Assembly (NCBI GenBank): GCA_949285135.1
Contig: CASDXO010000001.1
Coordinates: 1 to 64,000, forward strand
Reading direction: 5' to 3'
From: an uncultured Phascolarctobacterium sp.
Lineage (GTDB): Bacteria; Bacillota; Negativicutes; Acidaminococcales; Acidaminococcaceae
DNA length: 64,000 nt
Shown: positions 29,366 to 38,272 of the stretch, piece after piece
Layout: the number at the start of each line of letters is the position of its first letter
Position numbering within the stretch: position 1 is the first letter of the stretch
Position numbers and translations under genes: made by a program
The notes under the pieces: generated by a model
The model's input: only the letters and a program-made list of their open reading frames with translations
Databases searched by the model: none
Told to the model about the DNA's origin: nothing

Positions 29366-30541
29366 GTGAATGAATTAGCCTTGAAATACGGCTGCAATCC
29401 TAATCAGGCCAAAGCCCGCATTTATATGAAAAACGGCAAAGAGCTGCCTATCGAGGTATTGAACGGCCGTCCCGGTTATATTAATTTTCTGGACGCTTTC
29501 AACAGCTGGCAGCTGGTAAAGGAATTAAAAGAGGCTACCGAACTGCCCGCAGCTGCATCCTTTAAACATGTCAGCCCGGCTGGCGCTGCCGTAGGCTTGC
29601 CGATGAGCGATACTCTGAAAAAAATCTATTATGTGGATGATCTGGAGCTTTCTCCGCTGGCAACCGCCTATGCCCGTGCCCGCGGTGCTGACCGCATGAG
29701 TTCTTATGGCGATTTTGTAGCGTTATCCGATGTGTGCGACAAAGAAACCGCTACCATGCTGGCGCGTGAAGTTTCTGACGGCGTTATTGCTCCCGGCTAC
29801 ACCGATGAAGCACTGGCTATTTTGAAAACCAAACGTAAAGGTACTTATAACGTCATTAAAATTAACCCTGATTATGTACCGGAACTGGTTGAAAGCAAGG
29901 AAGTATTTGGCATTACTTTTGAGCAGGACCGCAACGAAGCAAAAATCACTGCTGATTTGCTGGTAAACCGTCCTACCGTTAACAAGGAAATTCCTGAAGC
30001 CGCAGTACGTGATTTGCTGATTGCGCTCATTACCTTAAAATATACTCAGTCCAATTCTGTCTGCTACGTTAAAGACGGTCAGGCTATCGGTATTGGTGCC
30101 GGTCAGCAGTCCCGCGTACACTGCACCCGTCTGGCAGGCAATAAGGCTGACATCTGGTGGCTGCGTCAGAATCCGAAAGTACTGGCGCTGCCCTTTAAGG
30201 ATTCCATCCGTCGCCCCGACCGCGACAACACCATCGACGTGTATATTTCCGATGATTATGAAGATGTACTGGCAGACGGTGTGTGGGAAAACTTCTTTAC
30301 AGAAAAACCGGAACCGCTGACCCGTGAAGAAAAGAAAGCCTGGATTGCGCAGCTCAAAGATGTTGCTTTAGGCAGCGACGCTTTCTTCCCCTTCGGTGAC
30401 AATATTGAACGCGCTCATCGCAGCGGTGTACAGTATATTGCTCAGGCGGGCGGCTCCATCCGCGACGATAATGTTATCGAAACCTGCGATAAATACGGCA
30501 TGGCAATGGCCTTTACCGGTCTGCGTCTGTTCCATCACTGA
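29366..30541 (+). CDS. purH-like: Stand-alone AICAR (phosphoribosylaminoimidazolecarboxamide) transformylase
   Basis: A 391-residue AICAR transformylase that adds a formyl group from 10-formyl-tetrahydrofolate to AICAR (ZMP) in purine synthesis. The catalytic Lys-His pair is in FKHVSPAGAA, and the ligand motifs GQQSRVHC and FPFGDNI are present. The IMP cyclohydrolase domain of classical PurH is missing, so this is the short form. GTG 29366 lies 8 bases after AAGGAGG; ATG 29360 is too close. A reading from 29297 would run through the riboswitch and is artefactual. ZMP is both its substrate and the riboswitch ligand. Confidence 0.92.
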   Translation: MNELALKYGCNPNQAKARIYMKNGKELPIEVLNGRPGYINFLDAFNSWQLVKELKEATELPAAASFKHVSPAGAAVGLPMSDTLKKIYYVDDLELSPLATAYARARGADRMSSYGDFVALSDVCDKETATMLAREVSDGVIAPGYTDEALAILKTKRKGTYNVIKINPDYVPELVESKEVFGITFEQDRNEAKITADLLVNRPTVNKEIPEAAVRDLLIALITLKYTQSNSVCYVKDGQAIGIGAGQQSRVHCTRLAGNKADIWWLRQNPKVLALPFKDSIRRPDRDNTIDVYISDDYEDVLADGVWENFFTEKPEPLTREEKKAWIAQLKDVALGSDAFFPFGDNIERAHRSGVQYIAQAGGSIRDDNVIETCDKYGMAMAFTGLRLFHH

Positions 30542-30556
30542 TTTATCAGTAAAATT

Positions 30557-30590
30557 AAAAGACTGCAACTTTAACGTTGCAGTCTTTTTT
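30557..30590. terminator. Terminator after AICAR transformylase
   Basis: AAAAGACTGCAAC-TTTAAC-GTTGCAGTCTTTTTT. It serves this gene and possibly the convergent DUF4127 gene. Confidence 0.92.
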
Positions 30591-30592
30591 GC

Positions 30593-32224
30593 TTATTTTG
30601 TGTTTATGCTGCCAAAAGCAGGTGTAACATCTAACCCAATCTCAAAGACTCTGTTCCAGGGCAGATATACTGATACGGCAAGATCAGTAAGATAAAAATC
30701 CTGTTTCGGTGTGTTGTAAAAGGGAGTTCGACCAAGATTGTAATGCAGCAGCTCTGCTGTCTTGCGGTTCATGTACTGCTGGGTCAGCATTTGCGCCAGA
30801 TGCTGTCCTTCCGGCGACAGGTCGTAGGCATCGTAATTACGCATGTCAAGAGCCTGTTTTAGCTGCGGGCAGTAAAGCTTCTGGTAAACATAATCATCCA
30901 GCAGACGTTCGGCAGTAAAGGACAGATTTGCTGCATAAAGGGAGGGCAGTTCTGCCTGTGCTAACTGACGGCAGCGTCCGGCAAAAATAACAGCCTGTGC
31001 GATGGCTGTTCCGGCAGAGTTACTGAAAGTGTTCCAACCGGCATAAGCTGATAATTTATTGACGGGAACATTATGCTGCAGTAATTCAGGCATCAGCAGT
31101 TCGCTCTCCGTGTAATTGGCAGATAAATCTATCAGGGCAACGTGCCTGTAATTGGCCAATAATTGCTGCAGCTCCTGCGCCTGTTTTTGCCGGGGCTGGA
31201 AGTCTTCGCTGCCGCAGTTTACATACAGGATGATATCTGCTTTCGCCTTATTTTCCGTCAGCTGTGCGCCAGCCAGAGCAATTTTGTCGCGCAAAGTCTG
31301 GCCTACGCTGGCCGCCATAAAGGGCATGTAAATAAATTCCATGTGGGGAGCAGCATACTGCAGATAAATGGCAGGGGTATAATGCTGCTGCTGCAGATAG
31401 TTGCGGGCAATCAGCACGCAGGCAATTTCATCGGCGCCGTAGGTAATGTGGCTGTCCGCTGTTTGTGCATACATACGGGCATGGTTGGTATTGCGGTTGG
31501 GCAGGCCAAAGCTTGCACCGTCGTCCTGTCCGATAACTGTGCAGACATTGCTCAGCGGTAATGTCTGCAGATATTTATTGAAATTATCATTATTGCTGTA
31601 TAATGCAGTATATTTTTTCAGAATCTCTGGCGGAATTTTGCTTTCTATAGTCAGCAGGTCAAGAGTAAGCTGCGGGTCGCCAAAGGTTTCGGTCATATCT
31701 TTGAGGCGCGCATACTGCATCAGATGCCATTGGTACCAGCGGTCTGGCAGCATATGGTCGCTGACCAGAAGCCGTGGAATGATGGAAAAGACGCTGAACT
31801 GCAGATCAGGATGACTGGTTTGCAGTCGCAGCATTTCTGCAAGAAAGCGCCGCTGATCTTCTGCTTTACCAAGTGGCAGGCGTGAGTTTATCAGTCCGCC
31901 GTTAATCAGCAGGTCGGAAGAGATGATGGCGTTGTCCTTCTCTGCAAGGTTATCCTGCAGCCAAAGATAAAGTTTTTCTCTGTCCGCAGGCTGACGATAG
32001 TTGTCAAGAAAGCCGATTGGCGGTAAAATTACTGTTGTACCTGCAAGCTGGCCCAGCTGCTCAGGCATTTTGGTGCAGACAGGACGACTGTCCAGCGGCA
32101 GCAGCAGCGTCGTACTGCTCCGGGGCAGCGGCGCAAGGCTGACAGGCTGCGCATCAGGCAGACGCCAGCAGGCAAAATAAAAGAGCAGAACGGAAAAAAG
32201 AAGGAAGAAAAGAAATTTTTTCAC
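30593..32224 (-). CDS. DUF4127 protein, exported or membrane-anchored (paralogue A)
   Basis: A 543-residue protein of the DUF4127 family, function unknown. An N-terminal hydrophobic stretch (about residues 2-20) is a signal peptide or anchor. A cysteine follows (YFACW), but the lipobox is poor. Conserved blocks shared with the second copy at 45383-46954 are LPLDSRPVC, SSDLLINGGLINSR, IGQDDGAS, YGADEIACVL, AYAGWNTFSNS and the ending PWNRVFEI. Charged residues in these blocks (Asp-Asp, Asp-Arg) look catalytic. GTG 32224 lies 8 bases after AAAGGAG. It is monocistronic. Confidence 0.82.
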   Translation of the reverse strand: MKKFLFFLLFSVLLFYFACWRLPDAQPVSLAPLPRSSTTLLLPLDSRPVCTKMPEQLGQLAGTTVILPPIGFLDNYRQPADREKLYLWLQDNLAEKDNAIISSDLLINGGLINSRLPLGKAEDQRRFLAEMLRLQTSHPDLQFSVFSIIPRLLVSDHMLPDRWYQWHLMQYARLKDMTETFGDPQLTLDLLTIESKIPPEILKKYTALYSNNDNFNKYLQTLPLSNVCTVIGQDDGASFGLPNRNTNHARMYAQTADSHITYGADEIACVLIARNYLQQQHYTPAIYLQYAAPHMEFIYMPFMAASVGQTLRDKIALAGAQLTENKAKADIILYVNCGSEDFQPRQKQAQELQQLLANYRHVALIDLSANYTESELLMPELLQHNVPVNKLSAYAGWNTFSNSAGTAIAQAVIFAGRCRQLAQAELPSLYAANLSFTAERLLDDYVYQKLYCPQLKQALDMRNYDAYDLSPEGQHLAQMLTQQYMNRKTAELLHYNLGRTPFYNTPKQDFYLTDLAVSVYLPWNRVFEIGLDVTPAFGSINTK

Positions 32225-32287
32225 GCTGACTGCTCCTTTGCACAGATAATATAGTTGTTATCATTATAACATAGTTAGGAGTATTAT

Positions 32288-32857
32288 ATGAGGATAATTA
32301 CCGGACGGGCCAGAGGACTGCAGCTGACCACGCCGAAAAATATGGACGTGCGGCCTACTGCCGACAGGGTCAAGGAATCGCTGTTTAATATTATCGGCAG
32401 CAGGATTATCGGCGCGAGTGTGCTGGATCTTTTTGCCGGAACAGGGAATCTGGGTCTGGAAAGCTGGAGCCGCGGCGCAGCTGATATTACCTTTATTGAT
32501 GAAAGCAGGGAGTCGCTGCGGCTGGTGGAAAGCAATATTGCCAAATGCCGGGCCCAGGCAGACTGCACTGTCATCAAAGGCAACGCGGTCAATATTATTG
32601 AAAAGCTGTACCGGCAGGGCAGACGCTTTGATTTTGCTTTCTGCGACCCGCCTTACAATAAAGGCTGGCTGGACAGGATTGTTACGGCTCTGCAAGAAGC
32701 GCCGCTGCTCAGGGAAGGCGGCTATTTGATTGTAGAGCGTGCCTGCCATGAGATAATTACCTTGCTGCCGCCTGATTACGAACTGGTACGCAGTGAAAAA
32801 TACGGTGAAACACTGATAGATTTTATCCGTTTTAACGGTAACAGTCAGCAGCAGTAA
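32288..32857 (+). CDS. rsmD: 16S rRNA (guanine-966 N2)-methyltransferase
   Basis: A 189-residue RsmD that methylates G966 of 16S rRNA. The SAM-binding motif VLDLFAGTGNLGLES and the N6/N2-methyltransferase motif FCDPPY (about residue 118) are clear. The opening MRIITGRARGLQL is standard. The ribosome site TAGGAG precedes ATG 32288. Its neighbour downstream is coaD, a very common pairing in bacteria. Confidence 0.95.
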   Translation: MRIITGRARGLQLTTPKNMDVRPTADRVKESLFNIIGSRIIGASVLDLFAGTGNLGLESWSRGAADITFIDESRESLRLVESNIAKCRAQADCTVIKGNAVNIIEKLYRQGRRFDFAFCDPPYNKGWLDRIVTALQEAPLLREGGYLIVERACHEIITLLPPDYELVRSEKYGETLIDFIRFNGNSQQQ

Positions 32858-32911
32858 AGTGTATAAAAATCTGCAAAATAAATTTATGTAAAATAAAGGA
32901 AATAATGTTTT

Positions 32912-32957
32912 TGTGTCGAATAAGACACAGAATAATACTTTGATATTTTTATCAAAG
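32912..32957 (+). other. Two inverted repeats upstream of coaD
   Basis: TGTGTC-GAATAA-GACACA at 32912-32929, and CTTTGAT-ATTTTT-ATCAAAG at about 32938-32957. Neither is followed by a T run, so they are not terminators. They could be an operator or RNA hairpins. The first differs from a Rex site by having a 10-bp rather than 8-bp centre. Confidence 0.4.
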
Positions 32958-32977
32958 ATATTTTAGGAGGTCTGGCT

Positions 32978-33469
32978 ATGCGCAGAGCAGTTTGTCCAGG
33001 AAGTTTTGACCCTGTAACCAAGGGGCATATAGACATTTTTGAAAGAGCAAGCGCTATGTTTGATGAAATCATCGTCAGCGTTTTTCATAATCCGGGAAAA
33101 GATAAGGCAATGTTTTCCATGGAAGAAAGGGTAGAAATGCTGAAGCTTGCTACTCAGCATATTCCCAATGTCAGGGTAACGCATTTTTCCGGGCTGCTGA
33201 ATGAATTCTGCGTGCAGGAGAAGGCTCCGTTTATTGTCAGAGGTCTGCGGGCCTTTTCGGATTTTGAATATGAGTTTCAGCGTGCACTGCTGATTAAAAA
33301 AATTGATCAGCATCTGGAAACAGTTTTTATTATGACCAATGCCAAATATTCTTTTGTCAGCTCTTCTGGCGTCCGCGAGCTCGCCACCTTCGGCGGACAG
33401 CTGAAAGACCTGGTGCCCGAATGTATTGAGGAAAGAGTACGTGAGCATGTTGCAAAAAGATTAGAATAG
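32978..33469 (+). CDS. coaD: Phosphopantetheine adenylyltransferase
   Basis: A 163-residue CoaD that joins ATP and 4'-phosphopantetheine in coenzyme A synthesis. The nucleotidyltransferase motif is CPGSFDPVTKGHID with His17. The later SSSGVRELA phrase matches the family's ISSTxVRE motif. Start ATG 32978 follows TAGGAGG. Length is normal. Confidence 0.97.
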   Translation: MRRAVCPGSFDPVTKGHIDIFERASAMFDEIIVSVFHNPGKDKAMFSMEERVEMLKLATQHIPNVRVTHFSGLLNEFCVQEKAPFIVRGLRAFSDFEYEFQRALLIKKIDQHLETVFIMTNAKYSFVSSSGVRELATFGGQLKDLVPECIEERVREHVAKRLE

Positions 33470-33488
33470 TCAGGGAAGAGGGATGCAC

Positions 33489-34082
33489 ATGATTGAACGT
33501 AATAATACCAATGTTGCTTTAGACAGAATTTTTGAGGAAGCTTATGAGATGCTGGCCAGTGCCCGCCGTCTGCCCCTCGTGGACAAGGTGATTATCGAGG
33601 AAAATGACTTTATCAGCATCCTTGATGATTTAAAGGAAGCAATTCCCAAAGAAGTACGCAGTGCCAGCCAGGTACTGGAAGAACAGAAGAGTATCGTTAA
33701 TAAAGCTTACGAAGAGGCTGACCGTATCGTGCAGCAGGCAAAAAGTGAAGCTGAACGTATCGTAGGCGCAGCAAGCGCCGAAGCTGACCGCAAGGTGCAG
33801 CAGGAAGAAATCGTTAAACAGGCTAATGCTGTGGCTGAGGATATCAAGGCGAATGCTTTGCGTTATCAGGAAGAAATTAAGCAGGAAGCAGATGATTATG
33901 CTGAACGCGTAAAACAGGAATCGCTGCAATATGCAGATGATATGCTGGCTTATCTGGGCAGTAATCTGCAGTCTGCACTGCAGGGACTGGCCGATAACCG
34001 CAGCAGCATTATTGAAGAACGCAAAAATCTGGACAGCAGAAAACAGAATCTGCTGGCAAGCGGTATGGACGAAGAAGAATAA
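33489..34082 (+). CDS. Long coiled-coil protein, ATPase-stator-like, unknown function
   Basis: A 197-residue, highly charged protein with no membrane segment. A short globular start (DRIFEEAYEMLASARRLPLVDKV) is followed by a long helix from about residue 55, with repeated A/E/K/Q heptads such as EEADRIVQQAKSEAERIV. Such proteins, found beside coaD and ackA in Firmicutes, are often labelled V-type ATPase subunit H-like or DivIVA-like, but the resemblance is only coiled coil. ATG 33489 fits GAAGAGGG better than ATG 33483. Function unassigned. Confidence 0.7.
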   Translation: MIERNNTNVALDRIFEEAYEMLASARRLPLVDKVIIEENDFISILDDLKEAIPKEVRSASQVLEEQKSIVNKAYEEADRIVQQAKSEAERIVGAASAEADRKVQQEEIVKQANAVAEDIKANALRYQEEIKQEADDYAERVKQESLQYADDMLAYLGSNLQSALQGLADNRSSIIEERKNLDSRKQNLLASGMDEEE

Positions 34083-34086
34083 AATT

Positions 34087-34122
34087 AAACGGTGCATATC
34101 TTATGATATGCACCGTTTTTAT
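34087..34122. terminator. Bidirectional terminator
   Basis: AAACGGTGCATATC-TTAT-GATATGCACCGTTTTT between convergent genes. Confidence 0.92.
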
Positions 34123-35300
34123 CTTTTGTAATAGGGAGAAGTAAGAAAATCACTGCCGGCAGGACGGTTATCCAGCAGTGCCAGAAGATCGGCGGCAGCA
34201 AGGTCAAGATCCAGCTGCTGGCGGAAGGAGTTGTTTTTACCGTCAGCAGGATTTTGCCCCAGATTGGTGAGCAGGGGCAGAGTACTTTCTTTTTTGATAG
34301 TCTGCAGCAGGCTTCGACCCTGTTCGTTAAAGGCCAGAATACGCAGGTAGGCTGGCTGCTGCTGCGCAAAGCAGTCAGAGGTGCGGTGCAGCAGAAGCTG
34401 CAGAAACAGACGCCTGATACGGGAAGCAGGATAACGCTTGCCGCAGCATTGCTGTACTGCCTCTGCAAGACAGGAACAGGAGGCGGCCCGTTTCAGTACA
34501 TTTTCCAAACCTTCGCTGCACTGGCAGGAGCAGGCAATCTGCATTGCTGACAACATGCGCAGCCGGTAACTGATGAGGCTCCATAAGGTTTGCTGGCGCT
34601 GCCTGGGGTTACAGTCTGTTTGAAGAAGCTGACGATTGACATCTGCAGGTACGACAGATGCAATATCAGCGAGGTGCCCGGTATTAAAGGCGTGTCTGAT
34701 GGCTGTAGCACTGGCGATACTGCCTTTTATTTCGGTATCATTATATTCTGCATTAAGACGCTGGATAAAAAGCGGTTTGATGGAGGAGCCCTGCAGTGCC
34801 TTACAGTATTCCAGAGCAAGAATGTCATTGGGGGTACGCAGCCGGTAAGTTTGTCCCGTCAGCTGCTGCAGCGTCTGTTCGCTGGCTGCTGCATAAGAAA
34901 GACCCTGTCTGAGCTTTTCCTGCAGCAGAGCTGTGCAGGCAGGCGAAGTGAGAGCTGCGGCCATCGAGCCAAAATCACAGGCAGGATTTTCCGCGCCGCA
35001 GGAAAGTACGCTGACGCAGCTGCAGGCGCGGAGCAGGGAAACTGCTCCGGCAGCGAAATACTGGGCGCTGCGCAGGGAAAAGGCAGCAGGCAGTTCGATA
35101 ACAAGGTCGGCACCGTTATTGACGGCAAGACGGGCCCGAAGCCATTTGTCTAAAAATGCGGGCTCACCCCGCTGCATCAGGCTGCCGCTCATAATGACGA
35201 TGACCGGCAGACCGGTTATTTTTTTTGTTTGCTGTAAATGATAAAGATGTCCGTTGTGAAAGGGATTGTATTCTGCGATAATACCTGCTGCCTGCTGCAT
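34119..35300 (-). CDS. tmcAL: tRNA(Met) cytidine acetate ligase
   Basis: A 393-residue member of the TmcAL (YlbM, DUF795) family. In Bacillus it activates acetate with ATP to acetylate the wobble cytidine of elongator tRNA-Met. The nucleotidyltransferase motif is GIIAEYNPFHNGHLYHL with His15 and His18. The later MSGSLMQRGEPA motif is also typical. ATG 35300 follows CAGGAG; the longer frame to 35393 adds a tail with no ribosome site. Acetate kinase lies divergently next door, which may be coincidence. Confidence 0.9.
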   Translation of the reverse strand: MQQAAGIIAEYNPFHNGHLYHLQQTKKITGLPVIVIMSGSLMQRGEPAFLDKWLRARLAVNNGADLVIELPAAFSLRSAQYFAAGAVSLLRACSCVSVLSCGAENPACDFGSMAAALTSPACTALLQEKLRQGLSYAAASEQTLQQLTGQTYRLRTPNDILALEYCKALQGSSIKPLFIQRLNAEYNDTEIKGSIASATAIRHAFNTGHLADIASVVPADVNRQLLQTDCNPRQRQQTLWSLISYRLRMLSAMQIACSCQCSEGLENVLKRAASCSCLAEAVQQCCGKRYPASRIRRLFLQLLLHRTSDCFAQQQPAYLRILAFNEQGRSLLQTIKKESTLPLLTNLGQNPADGKNNSFRQQLDLDLAAADLLALLDNRPAGSDFLTSPYYKR

Positions 35301-35491
35301 ATGACGTACTCCTGTATAAAAAATTCTGCCTACATTATAACACAAAAATAAATTATGAAAAATTAGTAGCAGGTCATAAAATACTCTGTTCAATTTCCTT
35401 AAATTAGTGTATACTATAAATATATAGTTTATTTGGAAGATTAAAGCCCGTTATAATATAAATAGTAAATAATGTTTTCAGGAGGCTTATC

Positions 35492-36700
35492 GTGATCGTT
35501 TTTGTCGTAAACTGTGGAAGTTCGTCAATTAAATATCAGCTGATTAATATGGAAGGCGAAAAGGTGATGGCCAAAGGCCTGATTGAGCGCATCGGCATGG
35601 AAGGCTCAAGCCTCAAACATACACCGGCAGGTAAATATACGGTAGACTTTACCGAAGAAATACCCGACCATAAAGTCGGTATCCAGATGGCGCTGAAGGC
35701 ACTGACTAACAGTGAATACGGCGTTATTTCCGATATGTCGGAGATTGATGCTGTTGGCCATCGCGTAGTGCACGGTGGTGAACGTTTTACCGACAGTGTG
35801 CTGATCACCTCTGATGTGCTGCAGGGCATTGAAGCCTGCAGTGAGATTGCGCCGCTGCATAATCCGCCTAACCTGTATGGTATCAGAGCCTGCATGGAGC
35901 TGATGCACGATACACCGCAGGTAGCTGTTTTCGATACGGCTTTTCATCAGACCATGCCCAAGGTTGCCTATCTGTACGGTCTGCCTTATGAAATGTACGT
36001 TAAATACGGTCTGCGCAGATACGGTTTCCATGGTACGTCTCATAAATATGTAGCGCAGGTAGCGGCGGAGATGATGGGCGAGCATATGAACGATTTGCGC
36101 ATCATTACCTGCCATCTGGGCAACGGTGCCAGCATTACAGCCATCAAATACGGTAAGTCCATTGATACAAGTATGGGCTATACGCCGCTGGAAGGTCTGA
36201 TTATGGGTACCAGAAGCGGCGAGATTGATCCGGCGATCATTCCTTTCCTGATGGAAAAGGAAAATATGGACGCTCAGCAGATTGATGATTATCTGAACCG
36301 TCGCAGCGGTATTTTGGGTATTTCCGGTCTGTCCAGTGATTTCCGTGATCTGGAAAGTGCCGCTAACCGCGGTGATGAACGCAGCCAGCTGGCAATAGAT
36401 GTTTTTGCCTACAAAGTAAAGAAATACATTGGCGGCTATGTTGCTGCCATGGGCGGCGTGGATGCCATTGTCTTTACTGCCGGTCTGGGTGAAAATTCGC
36501 CCTTTATGCGCGATAAAATTTGTAATGGCCTGGAATATCTGGGGACCCGTATTGACCCGGATCTGAATAAGATTCGCGGTAAGGCCCGGGAAATCAGCGT
36601 TAAGCGTGCCCGTGTCAAAATCTTCGTTATTCCTACCAATGAAGAGCTGGTTATTGCCCGCGATACCTACAATATCTGCAGAAGAATTATCAAGCTGTAA
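35492..36700 (+). CDS. ackA: Acetate kinase
   Basis: A 402-residue acetate kinase making ATP from acetyl phosphate at the end of fermentation. The signatures [12 protein letters not shown] at the start, GHRVVHGGE, and CHLGNGASI with GYTPLEGL are all intact. Translation starts at GTG 35492 after CAGGAGG. Phosphotransacetylase is not adjacent. No terminator hairpin is evident before the next promoter. Confidence 0.97.
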   Translation: MIVFVVNCGSSSIKYQLINMEGEKVMAKGLIERIGMEGSSLKHTPAGKYTVDFTEEIPDHKVGIQMALKALTNSEYGVISDMSEIDAVGHRVVHGGERFTDSVLITSDVLQGIEACSEIAPLHNPPNLYGIRACMELMHDTPQVAVFDTAFHQTMPKVAYLYGLPYEMYVKYGLRRYGFHGTSHKYVAQVAAEMMGEHMNDLRIITCHLGNGASITAIKYGKSIDTSMGYTPLEGLIMGTRSGEIDPAIIPFLMEKENMDAQQIDDYLNRRSGILGISGLSSDFRDLESAANRGDERSQLAIDVFAYKVKKYIGGYVAAMGGVDAIVFTAGLGENSPFMRDKICNGLEYLGTRIDPDLNKIRGKAREISVKRARVKIFVIPTNEELVIARDTYNICRRIIKL

Positions 36701-36747
36701 GCTGCTGGCGCAGTGACAGTAATTTTAAATGGCGCAAGATGTTTTAC

Positions 36748-36776
36748 TTGACAAAGACGTCTTGCATAGATATAAT
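36748..36776 (+). promoter_or_regulatory. Promoter for DUF177-rpmF
   Basis: TTGACA (36748-36753), 17-bp spacer, TATAAT (36771-36776): perfect consensus. The start codon is only 19 bp after the -10, so the leader is very short. Confidence 0.85.
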
Positions 36777-36794
36777 TGTAACGATTGGTGAAAT

Positions 36795-37298
36795 ATGATT
36801 AAATTAAATGTCGCAGAAATCAAAAGAAGACTGGTCGGCAAAAAGACTTTTGCCTATGACCTTGCGCCGGATGAACTGGAGATAACTTCCGGAGATATGG
36901 ATGTTATCGGAACGGTGAGGGCGGAAGGCTGTATCAGTAACGCCGGTGACGTATTGCTCCTGGAGGCCGAATTGAGCGCGCAGGTGCGGCGCACTTGCGG
37001 GCGTTGCCTGAGAGAGTTTACGGCTGTTACAAAAGCAGATGTTTTGGAGAAGTTTTATCCGGCAAGTGCTGAAAATATCGAAAAAGATGCTTTTGTGTAC
37101 GATTCGGATATCGTTGACATAACGGGACCGCTTCGTGAAAGCCTGCTGCTTGCAGAGCCTATTCAGGCTCTCTGCAAAGAAGACTGCAAGGGACTGTGTC
37201 CTGTCTGCGGAGCTGATCTAAACAGCGGCGACTGCGGCTGCGACAGGTTCTCTGTTGATCCTCGGCTGGCGGCATTAAAGCAATTCATCAAAAATTAA
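36795..37298 (+). CDS. DUF177 (YceD) protein
   Basis: A 167-residue YceD-type protein, encoded next to rpmF in most bacteria. In plants and in E. coli the family is tied to 23S rRNA accumulation and large-subunit assembly. Four cysteines are conspicuous: RRTCGRCLREF in the centre, and CKEDCKGLCPVCGADL with CGC at the end, which probably bind zinc. It has no ribosome site worth the name (TTGGTGAA), and the leader is only a few bases. Confidence 0.88.
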   Translation: MIKLNVAEIKRRLVGKKTFAYDLAPDELEITSGDMDVIGTVRAEGCISNAGDVLLLEAELSAQVRRTCGRCLREFTAVTKADVLEKFYPASAENIEKDAFVYDSDIVDITGPLRESLLLAEPIQALCKEDCKGLCPVCGADLNSGDCGCDRFSVDPRLAALKQFIKN

Positions 37299-37333
37299 AT
37301 TTACCTGATAGCACTGAGGAGGTGTGTTGAGAA

Positions 37334-37513
37334 ATGGCAGTACCTAAGAGAAAAATGTCCAAAGCCCGTCGTGATTCCCGTCGTGCTAACTGGAAATTGA
37401 CTGTACCCGGCATGGTTGAATGCCCGCAATGTCATGAAATGAAAATGCCGCACCGTGTTTGCCCTGAATGCGGTTACTACAATGGCAAACAAGTCATTGC
37501 TAAAGCTGAATAA
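37334..37513 (+). CDS. rpmF: Ribosomal protein bL32
   Basis: A 59-residue L32 beginning [20 protein letters not shown] and carrying a zinc ribbon of four cysteines (CPQC and CPEC, about residues 31-49). ATG 37334 follows GAGGTG. It completes the common DUF177-rpmF pair directly before the fatty-acid genes. Confidence 0.97.
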   Translation: MAVPKRKMSKARRDSRRANWKLTVPGMVECPQCHEMKMPHRVCPECGYYNGKQVIAKAE

Positions 37514-37526
37514 TTCAGAACTGATG

Positions 37527-37558
37527 AGCTCCTGAAGGAAACTTCAGGGGCTTTTTGT
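37527..37558 (+). terminator. Terminator after rpmF
   Basis: AGCTCCTGAAG with CTTCAGGGGCT (one mismatch or G-T pair), then TTTTTG. Confidence 0.88.
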
Positions 37559-37628
37559 TTTATTGGCATAAAATTAAACTGCATATGTTGAAAATTTGTA
37601 AATTTAATTAAAAGTTTAAAAAATAAAC

Positions 37629-37657
37629 TTGCCAAATTATCCTGCGGCTTTTATAAT
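37629..37657 (+). promoter_or_regulatory. Promoter of the fapR-fab operon
   Basis: TTGCCA (37629-37634), 17-bp spacer, TATAAT (37652-37657). Confidence 0.8.
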
Positions 37658-37667
37658 AAAAACAGAT

Positions 37668-37685
37668 ATTATGAGCAGGTACTAA
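37668..37685 (+). promoter_or_regulatory. Candidate FapR operator
   Basis: ATTATGAGCAGGTACTAA just after the expected transcription start. The right half (AG-N-TACTAA) matches the Bacillus FapR palindrome, while the left half is weaker. The position and the downstream gene (fapR itself) support the call. Confidence 0.55.
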
Positions 37686-37696
37686 AAAGAGGTGAG

Positions 37697-38272
37697 ATGA
37701 TGAACTCTTCAAAAAAGTTAATACGCCATGAAAAGCTGAAAAAACTTTTGCTGGATAATCCGTTCCTTACCGATGAACAGCTGGCTAAGACTTTGCAGGT
37801 AAGCGTTCAGACCATCCGCCTTGACCGTATTGCACTGGGAATACCTGAACTGCGTGAACGTACGCGCCATATGGCGGAGGATGCGCAGACCAAGGTACGC
37901 GCCATCGACAAGAAGGATATTGTCGGTGAGCTTATTGACCTGGAACTGAACAGAGTTGGTATTTCCACGTTGAAGATTACCCAGGAAATGGTACTGGAAA
38001 AAACCGGTGTGGCCCGCGGTTATTATATGTTCGCCATGGCTGATACCCTGGCTCTGGCAGTGGTAGATGCGCAGGCAGCACTTACCGGTGTGGGCAACGT
38101 CAAATACAAGGTGCCGGTTTATGCAGGAGCGACGCTGGTGGCCAAGGCTGAAGTCATCCGGCGTCGTAACGACAAATATTTTATCTGGGTAAAGATAAGA
38201 AATAATAACGAAGAAGTTTTCCGAGCCAAATTTATTATCGTATCTTTGGATAATGAAAGGAAGCAGAAATAA
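37697..38272 (+). CDS. fapR: Fatty acid biosynthesis repressor FapR
   Basis: A 191-residue FapR. The N-terminal DeoR-type helix-turn-helix (LTDEQLAKTLQVSVQTIRLDR, about residues 24-44) is joined to a C-terminal hotdog domain that binds malonyl-CoA. In Firmicutes malonyl-CoA releases FapR from fab promoters, so lipid synthesis follows precursor supply. It overlaps plsX by one base and probably controls its own operon. Confidence 0.95.
   Translation: MMNSSKKLIRHEKLKKLLLDNPFLTDEQLAKTLQVSVQTIRLDRIALGIPELRERTRHMAEDAQTKVRAIDKKDIVGELIDLELNRVGISTLKITQEMVLEKTGVARGYYMFAMADTLALAVVDAQAALTGVGNVKYKVPVYAGATLVAKAEVIRRRNDKYFIWVKIRNNNEEVFRAKFIIVSLDNERKQK

Noticed and set aside
32911-32930. A Rex redox operator before coaD
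   Set aside because: The TTGTG and CACAG halves are 10 bp apart, while Rex sites have 8; the right half also ends in G.
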